From Candidatus Pseudobacter hemicellulosilyticus (lineage in GTDB: Bacteria > Bacteroidota > Bacteroidia > Chitinophagales > Chitinophagaceae), in NCBI GenBank assembly GCA_029202545.1, contig CP119311.1, positions 868,001-932,000 of the forward strand: a stretch of DNA of 64,000 nt, written 5' to 3'. The stretch's first letter is position 1. Each line of letters starts with the position of its first letter. The notes beneath the pieces are model-generated. The model worked only from the letters and a program-made list of their open reading frames with translations. It made no database searches and was not told where the DNA came from. Positions 43,975-52,634 of this stretch are shown in pieces. The translations under genes were made by a program, and so were the position numbers.

Positions 43975-46359
43975 TTATTTTTTTCGTTTTCTTTTCCAGC
44001 TAATCCTATCCCAGAAGCTTTTGCTTTCTATATCGTAGTAGTCTTTCTGTGAGCCGTAGCCATAACCATAGCCGTAGCCGTAATGACCGCCGTAGCCATA
44101 ATATTTGGAAGCGCCTTTTGACACCACATCATTCACCACCAGTCCCATTTTCGGGAGTTTGTTCTGCTGGTACAGGTCGTCAATGAACAGCAGCTGGCGC
44201 TTGAAAGTGTGGCGTTGCCGGATTACGTACAAGGTAGCATCTGCATGCTGGCTGAGACTGATAGCGTCACTCACCAGCCCTACAGGCGCGGTATCAATGA
44301 TGATGATATCAAACTCCGTTCTGAGCCAGGTGAACAGGTCCTGAATACGTGGGGTAAGCAGGATCTCTGCCGGGTTGGGCGGAACAGGTCCGCAGGAGAT
44401 GGCAAACAGATTGGGCACATTGGGAACAGGCTGGGGCAGCTGCTCCAGCTTTGCCCCACCTACCAGGTAGTTGGTGAGGCCATGTCCTTTCTGCAGACCC
44501 AGCCCGGCTATTACTTTCGGTTTACGAAGGTCAAACTCAAGGATCACCGTCCGTTTTCCGGAAAGGGCCATGGCGGCGGCCAGGTTGGTGGTGATAAAGG
44601 ATTTACCCTCACCACTGAACGAGGAGGTCACCAACAGTATAAAGCGGTCAAAGGATTCACCCAGTACAAAGCGAAGATTACTTCGCAGGATCCGGGTCTG
44701 CTCCGCTACCACTGTTCTGGATTTTTCAGGGAACAGCAGGGTCCTGTCTGAATAGTTATGGCCAATTTCACCCAGAATAGGCAGGTCCGTGGCCTTGGTA
44801 ATATCACTCTTGGTGATCACCTTATCATTCATCAGCAGGATGATATAGATCACCACCAGCGGTATGAAAAGACCTGCCAGGGCGGCAATGGCATAAATAC
44901 GCGAGGAAACCGGGCTCACCTTATAACTTAAAGGCAAGGCGGCATCTATGACCTTGGAATCGGAAATAGTGGAAGCTTCTGCAATGCCTGATTCTTCCCG
45001 CTTCTGCAGCATGAACAGGTAGAGGGTTTGTTTGATCTCCTGCTGCCGCAGCCGCTCCCTGCTTTCCCGTTCTTTCTGGGGAATGGCAGCAATTTCCGTA
45101 TTGAATGAAGTGGATTGCGTTTCCAGTGAGACAATTGTTTTTCTGAAGCCGGCTTTGATATTGGCCAGGTTCAGCAGCAGACGCTGGCGCGCCGCTTCTA
45201 TATCGCTCTCCAGGTTACGGATGGCCGGGCTGTTTACGGTGGCGCCTGTCTGCAGCTGCAGCGTCCGGTCTGCGATCAGGCGGTTATAGCCATTCACCAG
45301 GTCCATTAAGGTCAGATCCTGTAATCCCAGGGTAGAGGGCACCAGGGTAAGCTTCCGCTCCCCGTCCTTCAGGTAATCTTCCAGCAGCTCAGCAGTACCT
45401 ACCTGGATCTGCAGCTTGCGCACATCCTCCCGTGTTGTCACCAGGTTCTCAAAATACCGCTGGGATTGTGTCGGCAGGTCAATGACCTGCTCCCTCGATT
45501 TGAATTGCTGTAGTTCTTTTTCAACACTATCCAGCTGCCTTTCCACAATATTCAGCCGGTCGTTGATAAAAGAAACGATCTTCCTGTTGGTTTCATTCTT
45601 ATCCTCAATAGCATTCTGCCGGTATTGCTCCATCAGGGTATTGACAATATCAGCACCCAGCATAGGATTTTCTGTAACATAGCTGATCTGCAGCATACCG
45701 CCCATATCTGCGGCATTCTGGATATTCAGGCCACCCATATAGGCCATGGCGGCTGACTCACGCGGCATATAGGTCACGAGGAAATCCTTCACGGATAAAT
45801 TGGAGTAGGGACTTTCCCTCAAAGCCAGCCGGAAATTAAAGCCGGCATAGTTCACTGGCTGGCCAACAACATACTTGGTGACGTCCATGCCCAGCGTGTA
45901 CGTGGTTGACGAAAGAAAATGTACCTCCAGGCTCATGCCTCTGCCAGGCGGCGTCAGGAACTCTACCTGAAATGGAGATTCCTTATAAATATTGGTGGAC
46001 TTTACGTTCCCTGTTACATAGTAGGAAAACTGCAGCCCCAGGGAGTCAACTACCCGTGCCATCATGGATCGGGACTTGAGGATCAGCATTTCATTTTGCT
46101 TATTGACATTCTCCTTGAACAACATCATATCGGAGAATATGTCTGTGCCTCCCTTGGACTCACTACGGATCATCATGGTAGCTGAAACACTGTATTTGGC
46201 CTTTGTATACCGCAGATAGATCCACGCGCACAAAAGCGACAAACCCATAGCTACAACAAAGATCCAGCTATAATGAACGTATTTGAAAAAGAGTTCTTTG
46301 ATATTGAAATCAATCGACTCTGGTTTTGACGATTTACTAACTACTCTTTCGTTTTTCAT
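43975..46359 (-). CDS. Wzc-like polysaccharide co-polymerase with tyrosine kinase domain
   Basis: 794 residues. N-terminal and mid-protein membrane helices (about residues 33-51 and 485-510) flank a large periplasmic Wzz/Wzc region with coiled coils (residues about 255-460). The C-terminal BY-kinase domain has Walker A SSFSGEGKSFITTNLA, Walker A' VILEFDLRKPK and Walker B IIIIDTAPVG. The tail is very tyrosine-rich (YYGYGGHYGYGYGYGYG), the expected autophosphorylation cluster. It would control chain length and link to the Wza-like lipoprotein just upstream. The CpsB phosphatase at 18039 is its likely antagonist. Confidence 0.95.
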   Translation of the reverse strand: MKNERVVSKSSKPESIDFNIKELFFKYVHYSWIFVVAMGLSLLCAWIYLRYTKAKYSVSATMMIRSESKGGTDIFSDMMLFKENVNKQNEMLILKSRSMMARVVDSLGLQFSYYVTGNVKSTNIYKESPFQVEFLTPPGRGMSLEVHFLSSTTYTLGMDVTKYVVGQPVNYAGFNFRLALRESPYSNLSVKDFLVTYMPRESAAMAYMGGLNIQNAADMGGMLQISYVTENPMLGADIVNTLMEQYRQNAIEDKNETNRKIVSFINDRLNIVERQLDSVEKELQQFKSREQVIDLPTQSQRYFENLVTTREDVRKLQIQVGTAELLEDYLKDGERKLTLVPSTLGLQDLTLMDLVNGYNRLIADRTLQLQTGATVNSPAIRNLESDIEAARQRLLLNLANIKAGFRKTIVSLETQSTSFNTEIAAIPQKERESRERLRQQEIKQTLYLFMLQKREESGIAEASTISDSKVIDAALPLSYKVSPVSSRIYAIAALAGLFIPLVVIYIILLMNDKVITKSDITKATDLPILGEIGHNYSDRTLLFPEKSRTVVAEQTRILRSNLRFVLGESFDRFILLVTSSFSGEGKSFITTNLAAAMALSGKRTVILEFDLRKPKVIAGLGLQKGHGLTNYLVGGAKLEQLPQPVPNVPNLFAISCGPVPPNPAEILLTPRIQDLFTWLRTEFDIIIIDTAPVGLVSDAISLSQHADATLYVIRQRHTFKRQLLFIDDLYQQNKLPKMGLVVNDVVSKGASKYYGYGGHYGYGYGYGYGSQKDYYDIESKSFWDRISWKRKRKK

Positions 46360-46385
46360 GAAAGGATTACCAATAAGGTTGAAGA

Positions 46386-47189
46386 TTATTTGGTGATATT
46401 GATAACAGTGGCGGTGATCGCTGCCAGAGCGGAAAGTATGCCCAGACCAAGGGATACGTTCCGCAGCGTTACCTGGTCAGTAACTGCCAGCTTACGCTTT
46501 TGCATTTTCACGTACACCACGTCATTTTGTTTGAGGTAGAAATAGGGCGAGTCAAAAATATTTCCGGCGTTCATATTCAGGGAACCCAATTCCACATGCC
46601 CTTCATTGGTCCTGATGATCATTACGCTATCCCGCTTGGCAAACATATTCATATCGCCGGCCAGACCAATAGCATCCAGGATAGTGACCCGTTCATTGGG
46701 TATCACCAGGGTACCCGGCTTGTTGAACTCACCCAGCATGGTGATGCGGTAGTTCAGTAACCGGACAGCCACAATGGGGGAATCAAGGTAATACCTCAGC
46801 CGCTCTGTAAGGTCAGCAGTGAAGCTGCGCTTGGTATGTCCGCTTACCTTCAACCTTCCCAATAATGGGAAAAAAATGGTGCTGTCCTCATCTACCAGGT
46901 AACCTGAGGGCCCGCCTGCTGTCCCGTCAGAAGGCATGGAAACAGGCTGATTGAACAAAGCTCCCATCTTCTCATTGGGTGTAACCACCGTGACATGCAG
47001 GATATCACCAGGTTGAAACCGTTGTTCGAAAGACACCGGCGGCAGGTTCTTGAGGCTATCCCCGATATCCTGGAAGTAAAGCGCACCCTGATAGGCCTTC
47101 CTGGAGGAGGCACAGGATACTCCTGCAATGGCAATAATCATTAGAAGAATACACCATAACGAAGGTTTATACATGGAAAGGAATTTCAA
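46386..47189 (-). CDS. Wza-like outer-membrane polysaccharide export lipoprotein
   Basis: 267 residues. A lipoprotein signal ends in the lipobox IAGVSC (lipidated Cys26). The polysaccharide export (SLBB) region follows: FQPGDILHVTVVTPNEK, VRLLNYRITMLGEFNKPGTLVI and VTILDAIGLAGDMN. A C-terminal membrane segment (LGILSALAAITATVI) replaces the amphipathic helix of E. coli Wza. It forms the outer part of the export channel with the kinase next to it. Confidence 0.92.
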   Translation of the reverse strand: MKFLSMYKPSLWCILLMIIAIAGVSCASSRKAYQGALYFQDIGDSLKNLPPVSFEQRFQPGDILHVTVVTPNEKMGALFNQPVSMPSDGTAGGPSGYLVDEDSTIFFPLLGRLKVSGHTKRSFTADLTERLRYYLDSPIVAVRLLNYRITMLGEFNKPGTLVIPNERVTILDAIGLAGDMNMFAKRDSVMIIRTNEGHVELGSLNMNAGNIFDSPYFYLKQNDVVYVKMQKRKLAVTDQVTLRNVSLGLGILSALAAITATVINITK

Positions 47190-47214
47190 TTGAGTAATTA
47201 TTGATTAGTAGATA

Positions 47215-47730
47215 CTATGCATTTTTCTTTGCCTGTAACGCCACTTTCGGGATCCGCGCCCTCAGCTGATAGCCCAGGCTCCGTATAGTGACAATGGCAT
47301 ATTTCTTTTTGATCCCGATCACTTTAGCCTCTTCGCCCATGAATACGCCGGCATTGATCTTCACATCCTGACCAGGCTCCAGGTTCGTGGGCAGGGCTTC
47401 CACATCTTCATATTCCTGGAGAAAAAGCCTGATGTCCCGGATCTCCTTATCCTTCACAATGGCAGGCTTGCCGAGCCAATATACAAAGTTCATGACGCCG
47501 CTGGTCATCCGGACGGCCACTTTTTCTTCATCGCTTACCCGCACAAACACATAGGACTTGAACAGGGGCTCCTCCACTACCTTCATCCGGTCACTCCATT
47601 TCCGATGTACTTTGTTCAAAGGACAATAACTCTCCACCTTCTTCTCCTCCAGCAGCCGGTGTACCTTTTTTTCCCACCTGGGCTTGGTGTACACCGCGTA
47701 CCATTTACGAACCGTTCCATTGGCAGTCAT
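47215..47730 (-). CDS. UpxY/NusG-like transcription antiterminator
   Basis: 171 residues with a NusG N-terminal domain (KWYAVYTKPRWEKKVHRLLEEK, PLFKSYVFVRV) and a C-terminal KOW motif (GVFMGEEAKVIGIKKKYAIVTI). The ATG at 47730 is preferred to an upstream TTG at 47742. UpxY/RfaH-like proteins bind RNA polymerase in the leader of a polysaccharide operon and allow read-through of the long transcript. Second in the operon, it fits local control of the 30-kb unit. Confidence 0.93.
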   Translation of the reverse strand: MTANGTVRKWYAVYTKPRWEKKVHRLLEEKKVESYCPLNKVHRKWSDRMKVVEEPLFKSYVFVRVSDEEKVAVRMTSGVMNFVYWLGKPAIVKDKEIRDIRLFLQEYEDVEALPTNLEPGQDVKINAGVFMGEEAKVIGIKKKYAIVTIRSLGYQLRARIPKVALQAKKNA

Positions 47731-47742
47731 AAGCAATCGCAA

Positions 47743-48330
47743 TTATTTAGAGCCGGTCAGCAAGCAGACACCGGCAGCTGTTTGTTGGTACAATTCCCCG
47801 CTCCCGGCGCACCGGGCGTATCCTGCTGCATCAAAGTCCAGCTTCATACCCTGCACACTCACCCATCCAATCTGCCTGGCAGGGTTACCTGCCACCAGGG
47901 CAAACGCCGGCACATCCTTGGTCACTACCGCGGCGGCGCCCACCATAGCGTATTCTCCAATGGTATGGCCGCATATCACGGTGGCGTTGGCGCCGATGGA
48001 AGCACCTTTTTTCACCAGTGTAGGCCTGAATTCCTCTTTCCGTTCAATGGCCGCCCGGGGGTTGATCACATTGGTGAACACAACCGAAGGGCCCAGGAAT
48101 ACCTCATCTTCACATTCCACCCCACTATATATAGATACGTTATTCTGCACTTTTACCCCATTGCCCAGCACTACCCCTGCTCCCACAAACACGTTCTGGC
48201 CCAGTATACAATCCTTTCCGATACTGCTGCCTGCCATGATATGGCAGAAATGCCAGATCCTGGTGCCTTCACCCACCCGGGCGCCGGCATCCACAACAGC
48301 TGATTCATGGACAAAATGCAGGTTTGACAT
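47743..48330 (-). CDS. WbpD/WlbB-like N-acetyltransferase (hexapeptide repeats)
   Basis: 195 residues rich in hexapeptide turns: ARVGEGTRIWHFCHIMAGSS, KDCILGQNVFVGAGVVLGNG, KVQNNVSIYSGV and IGEYAMVGAAAVVTKDVPAF. It resembles enzymes acetylating UDP-3-amino sugars. It is the first gene of the operon, with the UpxY gene 12 bp downstream of its stop. The exact acceptor is unknown. Confidence 0.87.
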   Translation of the reverse strand: MSNLHFVHESAVVDAGARVGEGTRIWHFCHIMAGSSIGKDCILGQNVFVGAGVVLGNGVKVQNNVSIYSGVECEDEVFLGPSVVFTNVINPRAAIERKEEFRPTLVKKGASIGANATVICGHTIGEYAMVGAAAVVTKDVPAFALVAGNPARQIGWVSVQGMKLDFDAAGYARCAGSGELYQQTAAGVCLLTGSK

Positions 48331-48458
48331 ATATCAACAATTACGACTACCCGCTTTCGGGCAGGGCTTCGCCAGCTCAGTCACAGGAATTACTCCTAAT
48401 TAGCTGACTAATAACCATTTAATTTTCCTCTCCTTCCCTGACCTACAAACAATAGAAT

Positions 48459-48496
48459 AGGGTATAACGAAGGCAGGCAAGCTTTCATTATACCCT
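48459..48496 (-). promoter_or_regulatory. Long imperfect hairpin in the polysaccharide operon leader
   Basis: AGGGTATAACGAAGGC (48459-48474) and GCTTTCATTATACCCT (48481-48496) pair at 14 of 16 positions around a 6-base loop. No T-run follows on the minus strand, so it is not a simple terminator. Its place ahead of an UpxY-bearing operon suggests a pause or antitermination recruitment element. Confidence 0.5.
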
Positions 48497-48661
48497 ATAT
48501 ATGTAATAGTATCAATACACCTATCTGTCGGTGATTCTTCAAAGGAATTCGTTTCAAAGGTTAAATGATCGGTGATAAGAGAAGTTATACCTCTTTATCT
48601 ATGGTTGTTTATCCTAAACTTCCCCGGGGTTTCCCCACCAACTTTTTAAGTGTGAACCCTG

Positions 48662-48669
48662 CAAATATA
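48662..48669 (-). promoter_or_regulatory. Candidate -7 box for polysaccharide operon
   Basis: TATATTTG on the minus strand is an exact match to the Bacteroidota TAnnTTTG -7 element and is the only such match in this intergenic region on that strand. A good -33 TTTG at 19-21 bases is not present; TTTTC is near the right position and TTTGG lies 27 bases upstream. Transcription would begin near 48655. Confidence 0.4.
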
Positions 48670-48903
48670 GGGGATTTTTAACGTGGAAAATCGTGCCAAA
48701 TTATATGGTAATACATTATTTTTCAAAGAAAAATGTGCTTTATCCAGTCACAACCGTAGGTAATATCAACTTTTTGACTTATACAAATCGCAAAGAGCCA
48801 GAACCCCTTTTCTACGGTAAAATACCTCCCTGACACCCCCTGGTCATTACCATTTTTTCCATCATTTTTTTATCTTTATTAAAACCGCCAAAAACCCACA
48901 GTC

Positions 48904-50064
48904 TTGAATCAACGATTTTATGCATTGGACGTTTTCAGGGGTGCTACCGTAGCATTGATGATCCTTGTCAACAATCCCGGTAGTTGGTCGCACCTCTACA
49001 AACCTCTTGCCCACGCCAACTGGCATGGCTGTACGCCCACCGACCTGGTATTTCCCTTCTTCCTTTTTGCGGTAGGCAATGCCATGGCCTTTGTACTGCC
49101 CAGGCTGCAAGCAGCGGGCCAGCAGGCCTTTCTCAGGAAAGTGCTTATCCGCAGCCTGCTGATCTTTGGTATTGGTCTTTTCCTGAACTGGTTCCCTTTT
49201 GTAAAATGGACAGACAGTGGGCTGGCGTTCAAACATTGGGTGGACCCGCAACACCCGGAGAACGGCGTGCGCATCCTGGGCGTACTGCAGCGGATTGCGC
49301 TCTGCTACCTGTTTGCAGCACTTATTCTCTACTACTGGAAACCCCGTGGCGCCTGGCTGGCGGCCTGTATCATCCTGCTGGGCTACTGGGCCCTCTGCTT
49401 CACTCTGGGCAACCCTGCAGATCCTTATAGCCTCCAGGGATATTTCGGCAACAGCGTTGACCAGCAACTGCTCGGCATCCCACACCTGTATAAAGGGGAA
49501 GGAGTGCCTTTTGACCCGGAAGGGATCACAAGTACACTTACGGGTATCTGTCAGGTCGTATTTGGGTATTTCGTGGGACAATATATTCTACAAAAAGGGA
49601 AGACCTACGAAATGCTGTCCAACCTGTTTGTGGCTGCCGGGCTACTTCTGTTCACCGGCCTGACCTGGGACCTGCTATTCCCCATCAACAAGAAGATCTG
49701 GACCAGCTCCTATGTACTGTATACCACCGGCCTCGCCATCATGGTATTGTCCACCCTGCTTTTCCTGATAGAGTTCAAACAGGTAAAAGGCGCCTGGACC
49801 CGTTTCTTTGATGTATTCGGAAAAAATGCACTCTTTATCTTCATGATCAGCGCCCTGGTGCCCAAAGGACTTTCCCTGGTCAGGTTTACGGACGCCTCCA
49901 CCGGAGAAGGCAGCAACCCGCTGGACTGGTTCTATACACATGTCTGCGCCCCTGTTTCTCCTGACCCCAGGGCCGGCTCTTTCTTATTTGCCCTTTGCAT
50001 GATCCTCTTTTACTGGCTGATCGTTTACTGGCTGGACAGGAAAAAGATCTATATCAAAGTATAA
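48904..50064 (+). CDS. Membrane acyltransferase, HGSNAT/NagX-like
   Basis: 386 residues with about ten membrane helices and the family N-terminus: RFYALDVFRGATVALMILVN, then the catalytic-type LAHANWHGCTPTDLVFPFFL. Such proteins resemble heparan-alpha-glucosaminide N-acetyltransferase, moving acetyl groups across the membrane onto amino sugars. The start is a TTG at 48904, chosen because the family begins at this point and no ATG lies upstream in frame. It is divergent from the polysaccharide operon and may modify cell-wall or imported sugars. Confidence 0.87.
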   Translation: MNQRFYALDVFRGATVALMILVNNPGSWSHLYKPLAHANWHGCTPTDLVFPFFLFAVGNAMAFVLPRLQAAGQQAFLRKVLIRSLLIFGIGLFLNWFPFVKWTDSGLAFKHWVDPQHPENGVRILGVLQRIALCYLFAALILYYWKPRGAWLAACIILLGYWALCFTLGNPADPYSLQGYFGNSVDQQLLGIPHLYKGEGVPFDPEGITSTLTGICQVVFGYFVGQYILQKGKTYEMLSNLFVAAGLLLFTGLTWDLLFPINKKIWTSSYVLYTTGLAIMVLSTLLFLIEFKQVKGAWTRFFDVFGKNALFIFMISALVPKGLSLVRFTDASTGEGSNPLDWFYTHVCAPVSPDPRAGSFLFALCMILFYWLIVYWLDRKKIYIKV

Positions 50065-50077
50065 AAAGCGTTGTGCA

Positions 50078-50617
50078 TCACCGTGAAAATCTGCTGCTCA
50101 GCCAATAGATCAGGCAGACCAGCCCAAACAGCAGCGCCAGGATCACTACTGTAAACTTGGCGGCAGCCATATCATAGGTCAGCGCCACATTGAAAGCGGT
50201 GAGCCCATGGTTCAGGCTGCGCAGCATGAACATATTCTCTATTACATCACAGGCGCCGGCCACAATGAGCATCCAGCTCATCCCCCTGCCAAAACGGATC
50301 AGGATCTCATGGCCCGTGAGCCGGGAGAGGAATAAAGCAGCCACACTTAAAAAGGAGACATAGAGAAGTATAAACGCATAGTCAAGGTAGATAGCCCGCA
50401 GCGCCAGCGGCAGCTTGCCGGCTGTCAGCCAGTCCAGCAGGATAGGTTCTGCCTTTAATAATTTTCCCGCCGTCTCAAACGACAGGATATCGGCAGCAGA
50501 GAAAGGATATAACCAGGCAGTAGTTCCGGCAATAAACAGGATATTGCCGGTCAGTAACCACCAGAACCATTTTTGCAGCGCTGAAGGCGGGGCTGCAGCC
50601 AGTATTTTCACTTCCAT
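50078..50617 (-). CDS. Hypothetical integral membrane protein, about five helices
   Basis: 179 residues from the ATG at 50617 (MEVKILAAAPPSALQKWFWW). Four or five hydrophobic segments are evident, including WLLTGNILFIAGTTAWL, the YAFILLYVSFLSVAALFL segment and FTVVILALLFGLVCLIYWL at the end. The frame remains open upstream to 50737, but that part is not membrane-like. I recognise no family. It is convergent with the acyltransferase gene, 13 bp away. Confidence 0.75.
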   Translation of the reverse strand: MEVKILAAAPPSALQKWFWWLLTGNILFIAGTTAWLYPFSAADILSFETAGKLLKAEPILLDWLTAGKLPLALRAIYLDYAFILLYVSFLSVAALFLSRLTGHEILIRFGRGMSWMLIVAGACDVIENMFMLRSLNHGLTAFNVALTYDMAAAKFTVVILALLFGLVCLIYWLSSRFSR

Positions 50618-50781
50618 GCGCAATTCTTGAAATGAACAACACCAAACGCTCCCGGAATGCACGCGAATCATTATCTTACTAAAATTAATCATTTTAACGG
50701 GGTCAGGAAAAGGGATTTTTGCACCATCAGCGCACAACCGCCAGGTAGCTGATGATCCACCATAATCAAAAGAACGGCACT

Positions 50782-51876
50782 ATGAAAAGATTCCTGCAAT
50801 GGCTGCTGCGCAGACCAGTGGTCTGGCTGGCGGATAAACTATCCTCCGCCGCCAGCGAGCGGGATGTATTCAGCTCCCTCAATAAGCTCTATGAAACCAT
50901 TACCGAAGGCAAAACCAGCAAAGGCCCCACCCTGCCCTTTGACATCAACAGCGGCCGGTTCATTATTTTCTCTGATCAGCATAAAGGCGGTAAGGACCTG
51001 GCCGATGATTTCCGGCTGGCGGAAATGAATTACCTCAAAGCCTTACAGCATTATAACGAACAGGAATTTACCCTCATCAACCTGGGTGATGCAGAAGAGT
51101 TATGGGAAAATACCCCCTCCAGCGTAATTGAAAAGAACCGGCTCACCCTGCTGGAAGAAGCTAAGTTCCTGCAGCAGGACCGTTATTACCGGATCTATGG
51201 CAACCATGATCTGGAATGGAGCTATACCATCCAGCAGCAGCAATACCTGGCGCCGATCTTTGGCGATAAGCTCGCCATCCATGAGGGCTTGCGGCTCACC
51301 ACCAGCCATAACGGCAAAGAATATACTATATTCCTGGCGCACGGACACCAGGGCGACAAGCGCAGTGACGGCAATGCTTTCAGCAAATGGGTGGTAGCCG
51401 CTATCTGGACGCCTGTACAGCGCTTCCTGGATATCAGCATCAATACCACCGCCGATTCCTTTGAACTGGTAGACCGGCACAATATCATCATGTACGAGTG
51501 GAGCGCTACCCAACGTAACCTGGTCTTTATTTCCGGACATACCCATAAGCCGGTCTTCGCCTCGCTGGACCATATTGACCGGCTTACCAGACAACTGGAA
51601 AAAGCGATCGGCACCGGCGACCAGGAGCTGATCCAGTCTATCCAGGCCAGCCTGGACAAAAGAAAGCTGGAATACGCCGGCAAGAAACTGGTCAGGACCA
51701 TGGCGCATCCCAGCTATTTCAATACGGGCTGCTGCTGCTTCAGTGATGGGGATATTACCGGCATCGAGATAGCCGACGGCTTTATCCGCCTCGTGAAATG
51801 GGATGTGGTGGACGATGGCTTTGTCCGCCTTGTCCTGGAAGAATCCCCGCTCCCTTATATTTTTGAACTCCTGTAG
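50782..51876 (+). CDS. Metallophosphoesterase
   Basis: 364 residues of the calcineurin-like fold. Motifs in order: IIFSDQHKGG, INLGDAEELWE, YGNHDLEW, LAHGHQGDKRSDG and ISGHTHKP, which together supply the two-metal site. A late insertion (residues about 285-320) is helical. The ATG at 50782 (MKRFLQWLL) is preferred to one at 50752. Substrate unknown. Confidence 0.9.
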   Translation: MKRFLQWLLRRPVVWLADKLSSAASERDVFSSLNKLYETITEGKTSKGPTLPFDINSGRFIIFSDQHKGGKDLADDFRLAEMNYLKALQHYNEQEFTLINLGDAEELWENTPSSVIEKNRLTLLEEAKFLQQDRYYRIYGNHDLEWSYTIQQQQYLAPIFGDKLAIHEGLRLTTSHNGKEYTIFLAHGHQGDKRSDGNAFSKWVVAAIWTPVQRFLDISINTTADSFELVDRHNIIMYEWSATQRNLVFISGHTHKPVFASLDHIDRLTRQLEKAIGTGDQELIQSIQASLDKRKLEYAGKKLVRTMAHPSYFNTGCCCFSDGDITGIEIADGFIRLVKWDVVDDGFVRLVLEESPLPYIFELL

Positions 51877-51936
51877 CGGCCGTTATTCATCTCCCCCTTT
51901 ACCTGCTTTCCGCCAGGGGCCGGTGTGCAGGGAATA

Positions 51937-52608
51937 TCAGATCCGTTCGGGACTATACAGGTTATTCCGGATGGCGTAGATAATGATGCCGGCCGTATTC
52001 TTCACTTCCATCTTTTCCAGGATCTTCATGCGCAGCCCTTCCACGGTGCGTACGCTGAGAAAGATCTTTTCACCGATCTGCTTGCTGGTAAGGCCATCGC
52101 AGATAAAGCGGATGATCTCCAGTTCCCGCTCATTGAATTCGGGGGCCACTTTCTGTTTTCCCGGATTGAATTTGCTTTTGGCTACCATCTCTGCCAGGCG
52201 GTGGGAAGTATGGCGGCAGTAGTAAGGTTGTTTATCATGAACGGATTTGATGGCCTCAACAATTTCATGTTTATCGGCATTCTTGAGCAGGTATCCTTTG
52301 GCGCCTGCTTCCAGCATATCGATAATGAGGTCTTCTTCATCAAACATGGTGAGGGCAATGATGCCGATATGGGGGTAATGTTCTGTGAGGTGGCGGGTAG
52401 CTGCCGCTCCGTCCATCCGGGGCATTTTAACGTCACTGATCACGATATCAGGCATAAGGGTCCTGACCTGGTCAATCAGTTCCTTACCATCAGCTGCTTC
52501 TGCTACCACTTCAATATCCGGTTGTTTCTGGAGCATGATCCGCATGCCATCCCGGAATATTTCATGATCATCAGCAATAATGACCCTTATATTGCCGTGT
52601 GTGCTCAT
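51937..52608 (-). CDS. LuxR-family (NarL type) response regulator
   Basis: 223 residues. The receiver domain has D13/D14, phospho-acceptor D59 in VISDVKMPRMDG and K109 in YLLKNA. The C-terminal LuxR helix-turn-helix reads FNERELEIIRFICDGLTSKQ then RTVEGLRMKILEKM. It lies 26 bp downstream of its histidine kinase gene and forms a two-component pair with it. Confidence 0.96.
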   Translation of the reverse strand: MSTHGNIRVIIADDHEIFRDGMRIMLQKQPDIEVVAEAADGKELIDQVRTLMPDIVISDVKMPRMDGAAATRHLTEHYPHIGIIALTMFDEEDLIIDMLEAGAKGYLLKNADKHEIVEAIKSVHDKQPYYCRHTSHRLAEMVAKSKFNPGKQKVAPEFNERELEIIRFICDGLTSKQIGEKIFLSVRTVEGLRMKILEKMEVKNTAGIIIYAIRNNLYSPERI

Positions 52609-52634
52609 AATTATTTTGACAGGGTTGTTTGCCT

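Larger units (their letters stand above)
48331..48903. other. 573-bp divergent intergenic region, operon leader
   Basis: No convincing gene is seen here. It separates the minus-strand polysaccharide operon from the plus-strand acyltransferase gene. It contains the candidate -7 box at 48662-48669, the hairpin at 48459-48496 and a weaker TATCTTTA at 48871-48878 that could be the -7 box for the plus-strand gene. The left half would form an untranslated leader of about 320 nt for the polysaccharide transcript. Confidence 0.7.

Noticed and set aside
48684..48698. TGGCACG on the minus strand upstream of the polysaccharide operon as a sigma54 promoter
   Set aside because: The -24 half is perfect, but no GC stands at the -12 position with the needed 10-base spacing.
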